From NCBI GenBank assembly GCA_019055375.1, contig JAHQIW010004378.1:186001-250000 (forward strand): a DNA stretch of 64,000 nt. The letters are read 5' to 3'. Made by a program: the position numbers and the translations under genes. This DNA is from Parelaphostrongylus tenuis (taxonomy: Eukaryota; Nematoda; Chromadorea; Rhabditida; Metastrongylidae). The notes under the pieces are model-generated. The model searched no databases, was not told the origin of the DNA, and saw only the letters and a program-made list of their open reading frames with translations. Position 1 is the first letter of the stretch; every line of letters starts with the position of its first letter. Shown piece after piece: positions 34,601 through 44,664 of this stretch.

Positions 34601-37600
34601 CGGTAGGCCACTACGGTTCATTGCTAAGGTTATAGAGATCCATTCAACAACCTCTAATGATGGTTGATGGAGTCGAATGCATGGCGTATCCATCAAGAAT
34701 TGATCAACGCCGAAAGCTTTGAAGCTTTAGCTTTTAAAATAGCCAATTTCGAACTTTCATAAGATATGAGAATAGAAATAGAGATCAACGCGAGAGGAGA
34801 ACTGAAAAAGTTAAATCGAACACTACCTTACAGCACCATCTGTAGACCAAAGTGTGACCGTACTTTTGATTGCATTCGTCATAGAATCCATAAACGGAAG
34901 AAATTTTACGAGATTCATGATTACCACGCAGAAGTGTCATTCTCTCCGGATACCTGAAAAACCAACAGTGCAAGTCAGGATGGAAACGTTCAAAACAATC
35001 GAACATATAGACGAGATCAAATATTAGACATGCCAAATACTATCAGAATAATTTAACAACAATATAACTGAACATTTAAGTGTAGCTCGCGTATCACGCA
35101 GTGGTTAGAGGTACCCCAAAACACAGACGTGGTCGATGGTTCAATCCCGCGCTCAAGGCTCACCAAGCCTTCCATTCGCGGCATCAGATAGTACCGCCTG
35201 TCTGTGATGATAGCAACACTGACTTGATACACTGGTAGCCCATCTTGAGACACTGTAGAGACCTGATCGATGCTTCAAGAAATCAGATCAATCTGTACAA
35301 TTTCAGAACTTTTCAGGAACATGTGTGCGCCTCATTACACTATATTTCCCACACGAAATTGCCTTCACTCCAATTTTACCAAGCTTCTTTAGCCTCTATG
35401 TTAGAAAAGTGGTATCAAAGGTGTCTGGAAAGTCTGTAGTCTAGACGGGGACGCTCTAGTTCGAATATATGAGCATACAGAGTACAGAGAGTCGACTCAA
35501 CCACCACCTGCAACATTCACAAGACAGATTCCATGAGCAGCAGGCGAGTAGCCCGCAGGAAATGCTGAGATCGGCACAGAGGACGTAAGGATGGGCCGTA
35601 CGAATAAAATAAAATAAGTACACAAAGTTACTCATGCTTACAAGCACCATAACTCCTGCCAAGTTGTGATAATATGCCATCTCTCTTTCAAATATTGTGC
35701 CGGTTTTACTTCTTTTACATGGATTAAATTTGAAGGTTGACTAGTGACATGCTAAAATAGCATCTATGGAAAAGTTCTTCCGAGATTTTACCTCGTTATG
35801 AATGTTTTTGAGATGACTAACAAAAAATTCAGGTGCGTTAAATACACTCTACATTTGTGACAATAGTTTAAACACTGAATATTGGTGAAAAAGAATAGAA
35901 AAGAGAGAGAAAATGAGTTCGTGCACACCATAGACTACAGGTGCCCCACCAACAGAAACGAAATACACTTCCGAAACTTGGAAGAATCAGGAGCTGATGA
36001 GTTCCTAGTCGAAAGTGGCACGTTCACTATTCCATCACCAAGGATTGCCCTGTCCGCTCACGCTGCTGCCCCTATGAACCAAGTTGATATGCCTGATAAT
36101 GATTATTTGAGCCACGCATGTCAGTGGTCTATTAATGAGGGCTGACTTATAGAGCCCAATACACGTGTTTGGATCTTGCGATCTCGTCAGTCGGGCAGTT
36201 ACCCTTTCTCGTCTTTTACTAATCTATGTGGTAGCTCCAGTCCCTACACTAAGAGTTAGCGACGACGAACATTTTACACTCTATGTCCAGTGAAGTTTTT
36301 CACCGAACACAGAGTGTTGTACAATCGATTGCTCTTGGCTAGTACATTCAAAATATCATGTCTTTCGTTTCGAGTGTTGTTGTTGTTGATAGATTTCAAT
36401 CAAGAAGATAAGTATCAGCCCGTCAGTCACTGGTTTTGTGCATTTAGAGGCAGTAGTCTCTGGAAAACTTGATGAATAGCACAAAGAATGGGTGCTTCTG
36501 GAGAAAAGCAGTTAGCTTAAGGATGACCAGACTAAGACATGTGCAAATATCCTCTGTGCTGGTGGAATTTCGTGTAGTTTGAAGTACGTAAAACTGATGA
36601 CGGGTCACAGTAAGGCGGAACAAGCTTCTATATGAACCTTTTTTCTTGCTAGTTGCGCCTGTTGAAGAAAGCGATCGAGACTGCTTGAGTTGTTCACCAC
36701 AACCAGAAAAAAATCGAGCGTAATTGGACTTGGAAGTGCATGGACAAATGAAAAGTCTTGGCTAAAAATTATTCAGTATCCCCTACATAACGTGGGAACT
36801 CCATTGATCTAACTTCTTCCTTTTCATTATCCTTAGAGTTCTATCGAGAAGCACGCTATCAACTTGAAGGAGTTCAGAGTGAGATCCGCGTGACTCTTCA
36901 TCCAATGGACCTCAATTATGGGATAAACAGCATCACATTTTGATTTAACCATCGGTACACACGATCACGCTGTGTGATGCCTATGCACAACACCAGAAAT
37001 AAAAGCCTTTCAATGGTAGTTGATCTCTATCCACGCCAGCCAAATTACGAAGAGTTTGTAATCCCAGTGGCATCGGTTCATAGCAAAGGTTGAGCTCCCA
37101 CTCAGAGCCATATTGGCCAACTTGAGGCCATGAAGGATAAAGCTGTCGTCGTATAAATCAATATCTGGAGGATGCGCCAAGTATTCGACCTCATCAGCTA
37201 TCATTTGAGGTGACTGAATGTATATCTGGCCTTTACAATGACTTGAGGCGGACTAGCAATGTATCAAGCAAGTGCTGTAGTCCTCCGGGACGAGAATGCT
37301 ACCAGTACGATGACCTCGGAGCGGCAAAAAGTTTGGTGAGACTTGAGCGCGGATTGGACCGTCAAGCACGTGTGTGTCGCAGAGCACCTCTAAGCACTGC
37401 CCCATAGGAGCCATCCGAGCCCTAATTATACGAACAGCAATATCAAGGGTAAAGATGACCAAGCAGAAACATACTTCAATAATAAAGAAAAAAGGTAGGT
37501 TGCAGTTTCCAGACTAAAGTAACCACGATCCACATAATCTCCCATGAACACATACTTAGTGTCAGGAGGCTCTCCACCTAGAAATCAGTGAAAATCACCG

Positions 37601-37924
37601 ACAACTAGCTAAATAGACGGCAAAAGACTGATTCTCGAGTGAAATAACGCACCAGTACGAAAGAGCTCCAGTAAGTCATAGAATTGACCATGTATATCAC
37701 CACAAACTGTTACAGGGGTCTCGATAGGTATAACATTCGGTTCCTTCATGAGGCGGGCGATTAGACTGAAATTATTATCATTTATAGATCCAGAAAAGTC
37801 AAACTTGGGTAACGAAACATTCCCACCAATTGCACAAAGATATCATATCTTCCTCAGGCAAGTATTTACAGTCCTTGGCGATCGCAATCCATTCGTCGAC
37901 ATTGACTGAGCGCGAGCTGAACAT
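31605..37924 (-). CDS. pph-6: Serine/threonine protein phosphatase 6 catalytic subunit
   Basis: Exons 37924-37827, 37765-37653, 37577-37475, 34953-34827, 34040-33909, 33823-33743, 33448-33319 and 31750-31605 total 930 bases, i.e. 309 residues plus stop (human PP6c has 305). PPP-family metal-binding and catalytic motifs appear in order: [47 protein letters not shown] and [11 protein letters not shown]6 rather than PP2A/PP4 is favoured by [49 protein letters not shown] and the near-terminal FAAVPEDRR. It dephosphorylates Ser/Thr in complex with SAPS and ankyrin subunits; the worm protein acts in embryonic spindle positioning. The 2.5-kb and 1.6-kb introns hold repeats. The protein ends SPYFM, not the family's usual PYFL. 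A coding-like stretch directly upstream may extend the N-terminus. Confidence 0.95.
33450..33700. other. Intron interior of pph-6
   Basis: AT-rich DNA between exons 33823-33743 and 33448-33319. No repeat or gene recognised. Confidence 0.4.
34150..34255 (-). repeat. tRNA-like element (family C) in a pph-6 intron
   Basis: In the minus sense, the head GGCTTCGACAGTGTAGTGGT is followed by the B box in CACGGGTTCAACTTCCCC. The left flank CCAGTGCTATGCAAAACTTT is the family arm. Confidence 0.7.
34455..34725 (+). repeat. tRNA-headed short element, family A, in a pph-6 intron
   Basis: The head GGTGGTGCACTGGTTAGAGG, B box GATGGTTCGATCTCGCGC, body TGTCTGGGAAAAGAGAATCA, and tail TCGAATGCATGGCGTATCC with ATTGATCAACGCCGAAAGC are all present in order. 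Confidence 0.85.
35087..35285 (+). repeat. tRNA-headed short element, family A, 3'-truncated
   Basis: The head CGTATCACGCAGTGGTTAGA and B box GATGGTTCAATCCCGCGC are followed by a body with TGACTTGATACACTGGTAGC. The tail is missing. Confidence 0.75.
36085..36380 (+). repeat. Family F5 repeat in the large pph-6 intron
   Basis: TGATTATTTGAGCCACGCAT, CCCAATACACGTGTTTGG, CTCGTCAGTCGGGCAGTT, GCGACGACGAACATTTTACA and CAATCGATTGCTCTTGGCT occur in family order. Confidence 0.8.
37190..37412 (-). repeat. tRNA-headed short element, family A, 5' part
   Basis: TTTGAGGTGACTGAATGTAT, ATCTGGCCTTTACAATGACT and the inverted head GAGCACCTCTAAGCACTG show a reverse-oriented copy, in the intron just below exon 37577-37475. 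Confidence 0.75.
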
Positions 37925-37940
37925 GGAGGTTTCATCACAT

Positions 37941-38162
37941 TCAGGAGGAATATAGCTTCCATGAGACAGAACTCAATGACGAGAATGACGAGAACCTGCT
38001 TCTATACGGGGTCCTGTCCTCATTAAGCATTTTCCTTATATCATTAGGAATTTGATCATCCGATGGCATGAGAGTTAGTGACGAATCTCGCTCGATGTCA
38101 TCCATTTCTGAGACTCTAATCTGACTAAAATCGGAGCAAATTGTTTGTATATCTCGCTCCAT
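37941..38162 (-). CDS. Coding-like exon immediately upstream of pph-6 (possible N-terminal extension)
   Basis: A 73-codon open frame starts MERDIQTICSDFSQIR and ends in a Ser-rich tail. It has no recognised domain. An acceptor-like TTTGTTTTAG lies 27 bases before its ATG, which suits a trans-splice site. Its stop is only 17 bases before the pph-6 ATG. Removing a candidate 40-nt intron (37995-37956, GTTCTC...GGAAG) would join it in frame to pph-6 through [15 protein letters not shown]. It would then add about 66 residues to the PP6 N-terminus. The acceptor lacks the TTTCAG consensus, so alternatives are a frameshift (sequencing or real) or an untranslated leader with an upstream ORF. Confidence 0.45.
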   Translation of the reverse strand: MERDIQTICSDFSQIRVSEMDDIERDSSLTLMPSDDQIPNDIRKMLNEDRTPYRSRFSSFSSLSSVSWKLYSS

Positions 38163-38188
38163 TCACGTTGCTCTCTTGAACATTGACG

Positions 38189-38200
38189 GCTAAAACAAAG
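38189..38200 (-). promoter_or_regulatory. Possible SL trans-splice acceptor upstream of pph-6
   Basis: On the minus strand CTTTGTTTTAG ends at about 38190, 830 bases below the GrpE stop codon. The position suits trans-splicing of a downstream operon gene, but cis-splicing cannot be excluded. Confidence 0.35.
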
Positions 38201-38204
38201 TCAA

Positions 38205-39020
38205 ATAAAAATACTAAGATTTGACAAACATGCAAGGTATACCTCAATGGTAACGACATGATCTGAACGACAGTTGACTACCAGAAACTTAAAATTCATT
38301 CAGAACAACAAAGAGAAGGGAAAGTTCAGTATCCATTAGTCTCAACTTGAAGTTCCTTATCAACGGGCAGATCATTATAGCAATACAGACTGATATAAAA
38401 ACTCTCATAAGTGAGTATAGAAACAAAAATATAAGAAAAATCCTAGGCCGACTATTCTGAAATGGGCAGTAAAAGTAACAATGTCATAACAGGTACGGTT
38501 AGAAAAAATACAACTATATTCATACTAAATACCCTAAGCAATGTATCAACCAACAGATCAAAATACTGACTATAACTGAGTCTCTGTTGGCATGAAAATT
38601 GTGAATCATCTCACGATTTCTTTCTTCTACAAAAGCTTCCCAAAGCTAGTACAACTTCTTCAGAAATGAAGGCCGACGTTTCGGAGACTTCGCCTTTTTT
38701 CAGAGTCGTTTCATGACTTTTAACTGGAAAAATTCACCAGTGTGTTGCTACAAACTGTAAAAAACTGTGGCAAAAACAACGGCGATCTTTTCCATACAAG
38801 CAGCTAAACGGCTCTCAAGAAGCCACAGTCGCCTAAACCTCAGCCATCGTTCTTGTAGAAGACATACAACCAGAGGGAAGCTTTCAAAAAAGGACAGCAG
38901 TCCGTGAGATGATCTACTGGTCTTACTTAAACCTACCAACAATTTCCTCTAGGAATATTTTGAAACTATGACAACCTCAGGATCCATCAAAGACATTCAG
39001 TTGAACAATGTGATATTTAC
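38205..39020. other. Intergenic spacer between GrpE and pph-6
   Basis: No further gene recognised. A block at about 38655-38720 (GACGTTTCGGAGACTTCGCC) resembles a word at 59745-59775 (ACGTTTCGGCGGGTCGCC) and may be a dispersed repeat. About 1.1 kb separates the two coding regions. Confidence 0.45.
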
Positions 39021-39027
39021 ATCCATA

Positions 39028-42000
39028 TCAACTAGCCACAACAACTCCTACTTGTGCAGGACGAATCGGCCTCTCTTTTAGTAAATATCCTACTTTTGCA
39101 ACGTGCATTATATGCCCAGGTTCGACTTTTGTCTCCTGTAGAAGTTGAGAAATGATTGAAAAAAATAGAAAAACATATTATACTAAGATGAAAGGCTATC
39201 AAAGAGACTTACATCGCTAACTGGTACTTGAAAAACTGCCTCATGTAAATTCGGATCGAACTTTTCGCCAATAGGGCTGAGAGCTTGTAGTCCATGCCTC
39301 TTAAACACTTTTAAGAGCACAGTCTTCGTCATTACTATGCCCTTATGAAGATCCACAAGTGCTTTGTCACCGGATTCCAACTCTTCCGCCTTCACAGAAT
39401 TCACAGCCAAGTCGAGGATATCAGCAACCTACGATAGATAGCTCATTTAACACATCCGAACACGATGCTGGTTTTTCGCTAAATACCGATTATATATTGT
39501 TAAATCCTTTCATTATTGTTTGAGCCAACTTGTCATGTGGTCTAATAAGGGCTCTTGTACAGCCCAATACACGTGTTTCGTCTTTACAGACTCATCAGTC
39601 GGGCAGAACCCGTCGTCTTTCGATATTTTTATAGTCAGTTCTCTCGGGAGCTCTGCTTCCTTACAGAGAGTCATCGAAGAAAAACGTTTTACACTACATG
39701 TTAGACGAAATTTTCACCTAACACAGAGTGTTTTCGCACTCGATTGCTCGCTGGCTGGTATTTTTATCATATTATACCTTTCTTTCGAGTGCTTTTTTCT
39801 TCGGGTAAATATTGATAATTAGAGAATTTGAGACTTTCTGGGGCGACAGACTTACAGAACATCTTTTACATTACGAATCCAAGGACATAAGTTTATGTGA
39901 TTGTAGAAGAAAGACTTGAGAGTCCAATTTACCAAAAAAATTTATCACAGTAAAGTAAGAAAACTTGGTTTAAGTTTGTGTGTCTCAAAGGTCTGCATCT
40001 CATTTATTAGATCTCATAAGTTTTGGGACTACAACAATAGTCATCAAATTTATTAACCAGAAGCAATCAAAATTACCTAACAAGATTACCCAAAGCATGG
40101 GCCCTCAGCCTGAACACATCGGTCAAACTCCTCGATAGTCAAAGTCGGATCAACTTCAGTTGTCTCGATGACGGCCTCTTTATCGACTTCGCGTGAATGC
40201 CCGGATGGCAGATGATCCTTCAAATTGGTGTTGGCGGCGCGAAACAGCAAAAAACCGAAACGCTATTCGCCTGGACACAAACCTTTCAGCCTTTGCACGG
40301 TTGATGTTCTCAGCCTTAACACATTTCTGCCATCTATCAGGCAACAAAGCAATATCGCTTTGTACAGAATCTCTTAAGCTTTCTTTTGATTCCAAATTTA
40401 TCCATACTTGTCGCATTATGGCCGCTCAACGAAGCCTGTGTCGCAATTTGCCGCTTACGGATGCGAATTAGATGCGAAGCACAGTCCGCCTTCGAGAACA
40501 TCAACGGTATAAACGCTCAAGAATTTGTATCCAGGCGAATAGCGCTTCGGAACTGAACTGTGCCGATTTAGTGCCGGCAATACCAACATGAAGGACCAGG
40601 TGCGTTCCGGACGTCCACGTAAAGTTGATCAAAAAGCCGTCATCAAAAAAACTGAAAAGGATCCGACTTCAGCTATTGCCTGAGAGATGGGATAAAGTGC
40701 TCACGATGACGGTGCACACTTTGAAAAGTGTCGTTAAAAAATCTAAATCACTTCCAGTTGGTAAATTTGGTTTACTGCTCTTCTTCTAAAACTTATGGAA
40801 CCTCATAGCAAAAACTGCATAGGGCGATGGTTTTTCTGAAGTTGAAAAAGGAAATTGCTGCTGGCATCGAATATGAACTTGGTGGAATCGTGGATCTCGC
40901 CTTCCATCTTTACACTGTTTGATGTACTGATAAGATAAAACAATAAAGCCATTGAACAGATACAAGCAAACAAGTAGAAAAAAATACCTCTAATAAATCT
41001 TTGCAGAATCCCTGAATTGCAAACATCTTTGCTTCTTCAATCTGCTTAATTCCCCGAGCACGTACATTCTCCGTCTCGGCAAGCGAACGCTTGTACTTAT
41101 CCTTAAAAAATTAAAGCTGATAGGATGAGTATATTTCCACTCACGAATTAAAACACATCCTGGCATCTAGAAGAAGATTGCTTAGTGAGGTGTAAAAGTT
41201 CCAACGAAGGGCGGATGTTGAACTCGCGTCACATCCTTTCCGAAGGAGAATGCTAACTACTGCATAACCAGAGCCCACGTTATAACTCCGCGATACAAGG
41301 TAGAACTGTGGCCGTATTTACCAGACCAAACCGTGGACAGTTAATTGCTGACAAAATCGATGCCTTGTATCGCGGAAGGAAAGGCAGAAGAACAGGAGCT
41401 CTGATAGTGTAATGTTTGGCACGCGCCCCAGAAAGCGTGAGACGTGAGTTCAACTCTCGGTCGAAGTTCAAAGTATACGGTATACTATACGGTATATTAT
41501 AGGGTTACAACATCGTGCTTTATTTATCCATCTTCGCAGCGTTTTTTCAATTATGCGAATACCAGTACTACTAGCATTCAAATCGTTCTTTCGTCTTCTT
41601 CTTGAACGTCGTAAAATACTGGTGGAGTGAGTCTCCTTGCAAACTTTAAGACAGCCTGGCTGTGGCGCTATTATTAACCGCTGAAGAGAGAGGGCCTGGA
41701 GCTGTGCTTCACGTGCGCCGCGACGAGCACCACAACCACTCGGTCAAGTCCCTCCCTATATAGGAATAAACAGTTAAGAATTACAGTAAAGACGACGCAC
41801 CTTCCATTCAAATACTTCTTCAATCAACGAATCGTACTCAGACAGTAAAGTTTCAAAAGCGGGCCTCGGAATGGCGTAATCTTCGCTGTCTTTTTGAGCA
41901 GCTTTCTTGACTTCTTCGAGAAATTCTGCTCCTTAAAATATGAAAGTATGATCAAAGTGTTAGGCTGGAAGGATTGGAAAATGGAATGAAAAATATTCGC

Positions 42001-44588
42001 GAGAACGACTCGCGCACCGGAAAACTAGAAATCAAAGATTCTAACTCAATTAGCTACTCTGCTAACGTGCGCAATGCCGAGATACAGCGAATTATAAACG
42101 AAACAAATCAAAAAATCACCACTTAATCGATTTCCATCGGGTTTTCGTAGCTGAAACTTCAAAGATTCCTCAGTACTTTCAGCATTACCTGCTGATTTCG
42201 AACTAAACGAGAGCGCGAGTCGCGATAATTGTCGTTGTGCCAACACAGGCCTAAATCAATGGAAACAGACAAAGAAAAAGAATTCTCAAGAAATGGTAAA
42301 TTAAACGCGCTACTAGCAGCAACTGATGAATAAATTCAGACCGTATGCATTGACCTCAATGCGTGTCAGACAAGCCGTGAAGTCTTCCAATTTTGAACAA
42401 AGATATATCAGGTCATGGAGAACTTCCGCTACAAACCAAACATCCTGCCCCCAAAACAAGCTCAAAGTAAGCCCCGAAATCCTAACACCATACTGATTCA
42501 CCATCATATTGGCATAACTAAACCTGGCGAATAATAGGTCGGAGAAAAAGTTCTGAGAAAATACTTGTAACTTTAACTTTCTTAGGTGTGGGCCATTATT
42601 TGTGTTTTTGGGCTCATCTGAAAGCCAGTCTTCTCCCGAGTTGACTGGTATTTAATTTATCTACTTATTTCAAGATGGAGTTAACAAGCGAGCAAATTAG
42701 GTCCTGATGATGCACGAATGGCTATTAATGTAAAGTGTTGTGCAAAACTTAAGCGTCAGGCGGGACTAGAACTCGCACTTCACGCTTTCCGGGAATGCGT
42801 GCTCTATCCGTTACACTACTGACGCCCATTTTGCACATCGCTCTTACTACGCTACATCGCATTTATCTGTTAGCCGCCAGCCATCAACGGCCTCGCCCGG
42901 GTAGTCGATCTCGACATTGAACCCAGTTACACTGAGAAATATTGGGCATTAGAGATCAAATGAAATTCATTTTATTCGACCGCTCTAGCGGTGGTATGAC
43001 GTTACAAATGCATACTCATTGACAGATAAATGCGATGTAGCGTAGAAAGAGCGATGTGCAAAATGGGCTTCAGTAGTGTAACGGATAGAGCATGCATTCC
43101 CGGAAAGAGTGGGGTGCGGGTTCTAATCCCGCCTGACGCCACAGTTTTGCACATCACTCTACAATAATGTAAATATAATGCAATAGAAGTGATCTGTAAT
43201 AATTGTAACAATGTAATAATATTCGGGTGTTACAGGTGTATAAAAAATGTTCTACAAGCATTTTCTCAGAACTTTTTCCTCAACCGATCAAAAGACTGAA
43301 TGGAGACAAAAACTCATTGCACGAAACACAAGCCAATTCGGGGAAGGGATCGCCTACGCTTCTGTTGCGTCACAATAACTTCACAAAACGCGGGACCGCA
43401 GGTGGATTTTTAACCCACGACTATCCGTACAGAGGACATACGACTTATCCAGTGCGCCATCAAAACCCCTTCCCTTATCGGTGCTATCACCAAACAGCGG
43501 TCAACGGGAATGCTCTGAAAAGAGAAGGTCCTTTAGCCCAGTCAAGCTAAACTTGTAGCCAAGATGACATCGTCACTGCCATCTAAGCAAATATGCGTGG
43601 TTCCGGCGCATATTGCGCAGTTGCTAAAGATACCCTACAACGCACACGTGGTCGATGGTTCGATCCTACGTATCAGGTCATCAAGCCCCATCCCTCCGGA
43701 GTCGATGAATTGGTAACAGAGTCATCTAGGAGTATAGCATCACATCGTATTTCGAAAAGCCACCACGGCTAATGTAAAGGGCGGGTAATGTCGAACTCAA
43801 CCACCTCAGACGATGCTACGAATGGAATCGAATGCACAGCGAGACCCTTATGGAATTGATCAACCCTGCGATCTCTATCATATGCTTCTGGATCACTGCC
43901 CCGCCACATCGTAGACGGATGGCTGTTGACAGATTACGCGTTGTAGCGTAGAAAGAGTGGAGTGCAAAAACGAGCGCCGGTGGTGGAACGGTTTAGCACA
44001 TGCTCCCGGAAAGAGCAAGATCTGGGTTCAAATCCCGGCTGACGCAAACGTTTTTGCACACCACTCTACATCATCACTGGGTTTATCCGAACATCATAAC
44101 ACCGCAATTAGCGGTCAAAAAATGATTTCGGATTGATTATTTCTGGAACAATTGGAGTTCTCTTGGGGAGCACTAGAACCACAAGTGTATGAATAGGAAT
44201 TTAGAGGCGCGCACAGTGAATCAGTCGGCCGGCAAGGAATCCACAAGGGAATGCCAATGTACTTATAAACTTACCATCGACAATATAAAAAAGCAAATTA
44301 CCCCTTCGGGACCATGGAATGGACCCAACCCTCTGCGTCCCTAAGCCCCAGCGTGCTGTGTCTAACATGGCGTCTAACTCCTGCGTGTCGCGTCTAACAT
44401 GGCGTCTAACCCCAGGCGCAACAAGGCCGGAGGCTCGAGACGCAGAGGGTTGGGTCCACGGTCCCGAAAAGGTTACACAACATTTCATTGTAATCGTAAA
44501 CTTACCTTGGTAACAACGTCGTATAAGAAGAACTCCAGTTGTGGAAGCTGATACTCGTAGCGATCCTCGCTATTCGTTTGGCAAACAT
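39028..44588 (-). CDS. GRPEL1: Mitochondrial GrpE nucleotide-exchange factor
   Basis: Exons 44588-44506, 42250-42120, 41931-41801, 41101-40988, 39428-39213 and 39135-39028 total 783 bases (260 residues plus stop). The N-terminus MFAKRIARIATSISF is Arg/Ser-rich without acids, a typical matrix-targeting sequence. The coiled-coil/core follows: EFLEEVKKAAQ, EYDSLIEEVFEWKDKYKRSL, AETENVRARGIKQIEEAK, GFCKDLLEVADILDLAV. The C-terminal beta domain has LLKVFKRHGLQ, GEKFDPNLHEAVFQVP and VGYLLKERPIRPAQVGVV. It releases ADP from mitochondrial Hsp70 during import and folding. The first ATG is chosen because it begins the targeting peptide. Intron 1 holds tRNA-like repeats and a foldback, and the intron after residue 152 holds mariner relics and an F5 copy. 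It precedes pph-6 on the same strand. Confidence 0.95.
39470..39815 (+). repeat. Family F5 repeat in a GrpE intron
   Basis: TTGTTTGAGCCAACTTGTCA, CCCAATACACGTGTTTCG, ACTCATCAGTCGGGCAGA, AGTCAGTTCTCTCGGGAGC and CACTCGATTGCTCGCTGGC follow the order of copy 2 at 24.8 kb, including its insert. Confidence 0.85.
40013..40805. pseudogene. Mariner relic: inverted 5' parts plus a C-terminal scrap
   Basis: On the minus strand, 40425-40315 encodes a mariner C-terminus (SVQSDIALLPDRWQKCV), and about 40310-40090 an N-terminal region (ENINRAKAERFVSRRIAFR, then NTNLKDHLPSGHSREVDKEA). On the plus strand, about 40495-40760 encodes the same N-terminal region (ENINGINAQEFVSRRIALRN, NTNMKDQVRSGRPRKVDQK). TIR-like CATAAGTTTTGGGACTAC at 40016 and AAAACTTATGGAACCTC at 40787 bound the unit. 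It lies in the GrpE intron 40987-39429 and has many stops. Confidence 0.8.
41205..41280 (-). repeat. tRNA-like element (family C)
   Basis: Minus-sense head GGGCTCTGGTTATGCAGTAG and B-box region GCGAGTTCAACATCCGCC. It lies in a GrpE intron. Confidence 0.6.
41395..41480 (+). repeat. tRNA-like element (family C)
   Basis: TCTGATAGTGTAATGTTTGG resembles the head and GTGAGTTCAACTCTCGGTC contains the B box. It faces the preceding minus-strand copy about 115 bases away. Confidence 0.6.
41560..41755 (-). repeat. tRNA-headed short element, family B
   Basis: The inverted head GAGCACCACAACCACTCGGT and body TCGTCTTCTTCTTGAACGTC, CAGTACTACTAGCATTC match the copy at 17.4 kb. In the GrpE intron between exons 41931-41801 and 41101-40988. 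Confidence 0.7.
42655..42725 (+). pseudogene. Mariner 5' scrap
   Basis: CAAGATGGAGTTAACAAGCG and CGAGCAAATTAGGTCCTGAT encode METL-like mariner start residues (MELTSEQIRS) before two stops. Only about 60 bases are recognisable. Confidence 0.65.
42728..42850 (-). repeat. tRNA-like element with inverted arms (family C)
   Basis: The left arm GTAAAGTGTTGTGCAAAACT and right arm TTTTGCACATCGCTCTTAC enclose a minus-sense core with A-box region AGTGTAACGGATAGAGCACG and B-box region GCGAGTTCTAGTCCCGCC. Confidence 0.8.
42966..43165 (+). repeat. tRNA-like element with inverted arms and CCGCTAGCGG-type tail (family C)
   Basis: The core at 43065-43140 has A box AGTAGTGTAACGGATAGAGC and B box GCGGGTTCTAATCCCGCC. 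The arms are GAAAGAGCGATGTGCAAAAT on the left and TTTTGCACATCACTCTACA on the right. On its left, in inverted sense, lies the family tail (TTTTATTCGACCGCTCTAGC, GGTGGTATGAC), so the symmetrical organisation extends beyond the arms. Confidence 0.8.
43385..43480 (-). repeat. Decayed tRNA-like sequence
   Basis: In the minus sense, TGGCGCACTGGATAAGTCGT is a good A-box region and GTGGGTTAAAAATCCACC resembles a T-arm with a broken B box. It could be an old tRNA pseudogene. Confidence 0.5.
43604..43875 (+). repeat. tRNA-headed short element, family A
   Basis: GTGGTCGATGGTTCGATCCT (B box), GTAACAGAGTCATCTAGGAG, GCCACCACGGCTAATGTAAA, GAATGCACAGCGAGACCC and ATTGATCAACCCTGCGA follow the family order. 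Confidence 0.75.
43955..44125 (+). repeat. tRNA-like element with inverted arms and palindromic tail (family C)
   Basis: The left arm GTAGAAAGAGTGGAGTGCAA and right arm TTTTTGCACACCACTCTACA pair over about 18 bases. The core has GTGGAACGGTTTAGCACATG (A box with one inserted base) and GGGTTCAAATCCCGGC (B box). The tail has ATCATAACACCGCAATTAGC then GGTCAAAAAATG. Confidence 0.85.
44300..44470. repeat. Snap-back repeat beside GrpE exon 1
   Basis: Arms GGGACCATGGAATGGACCCA...CCTCTGCGTC and GACGCAGAGG...TGGGTCCACGGTCCC are inverted copies. The loop contains two direct copies of GCGTCTAACATGGCGTCTAA. The structure ends about 36 bases from the exon 1 donor at 44505. Confidence 0.85.
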
Positions 44589-44664
44589 ATCCTGAAAATT
44601 GCGTAATTGAACATTCCACAGCAAGAGAGAAAAAGGATAAAAGGGATGCCCCATGTTTTCGGCT

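Noticed and set aside
35882..36145. 87-codon plus frame inside the large pph-6 intron
   Set aside because: No recognisable domain, and its end runs into an F5 repeat.
42313..42507. 64-codon minus frame as a GrpE first exon
   Set aside because: Exon 44588-44506 gives a typical targeting peptide and joins exon 42250-42120 in phase, whereas this frame has no suitable donor.
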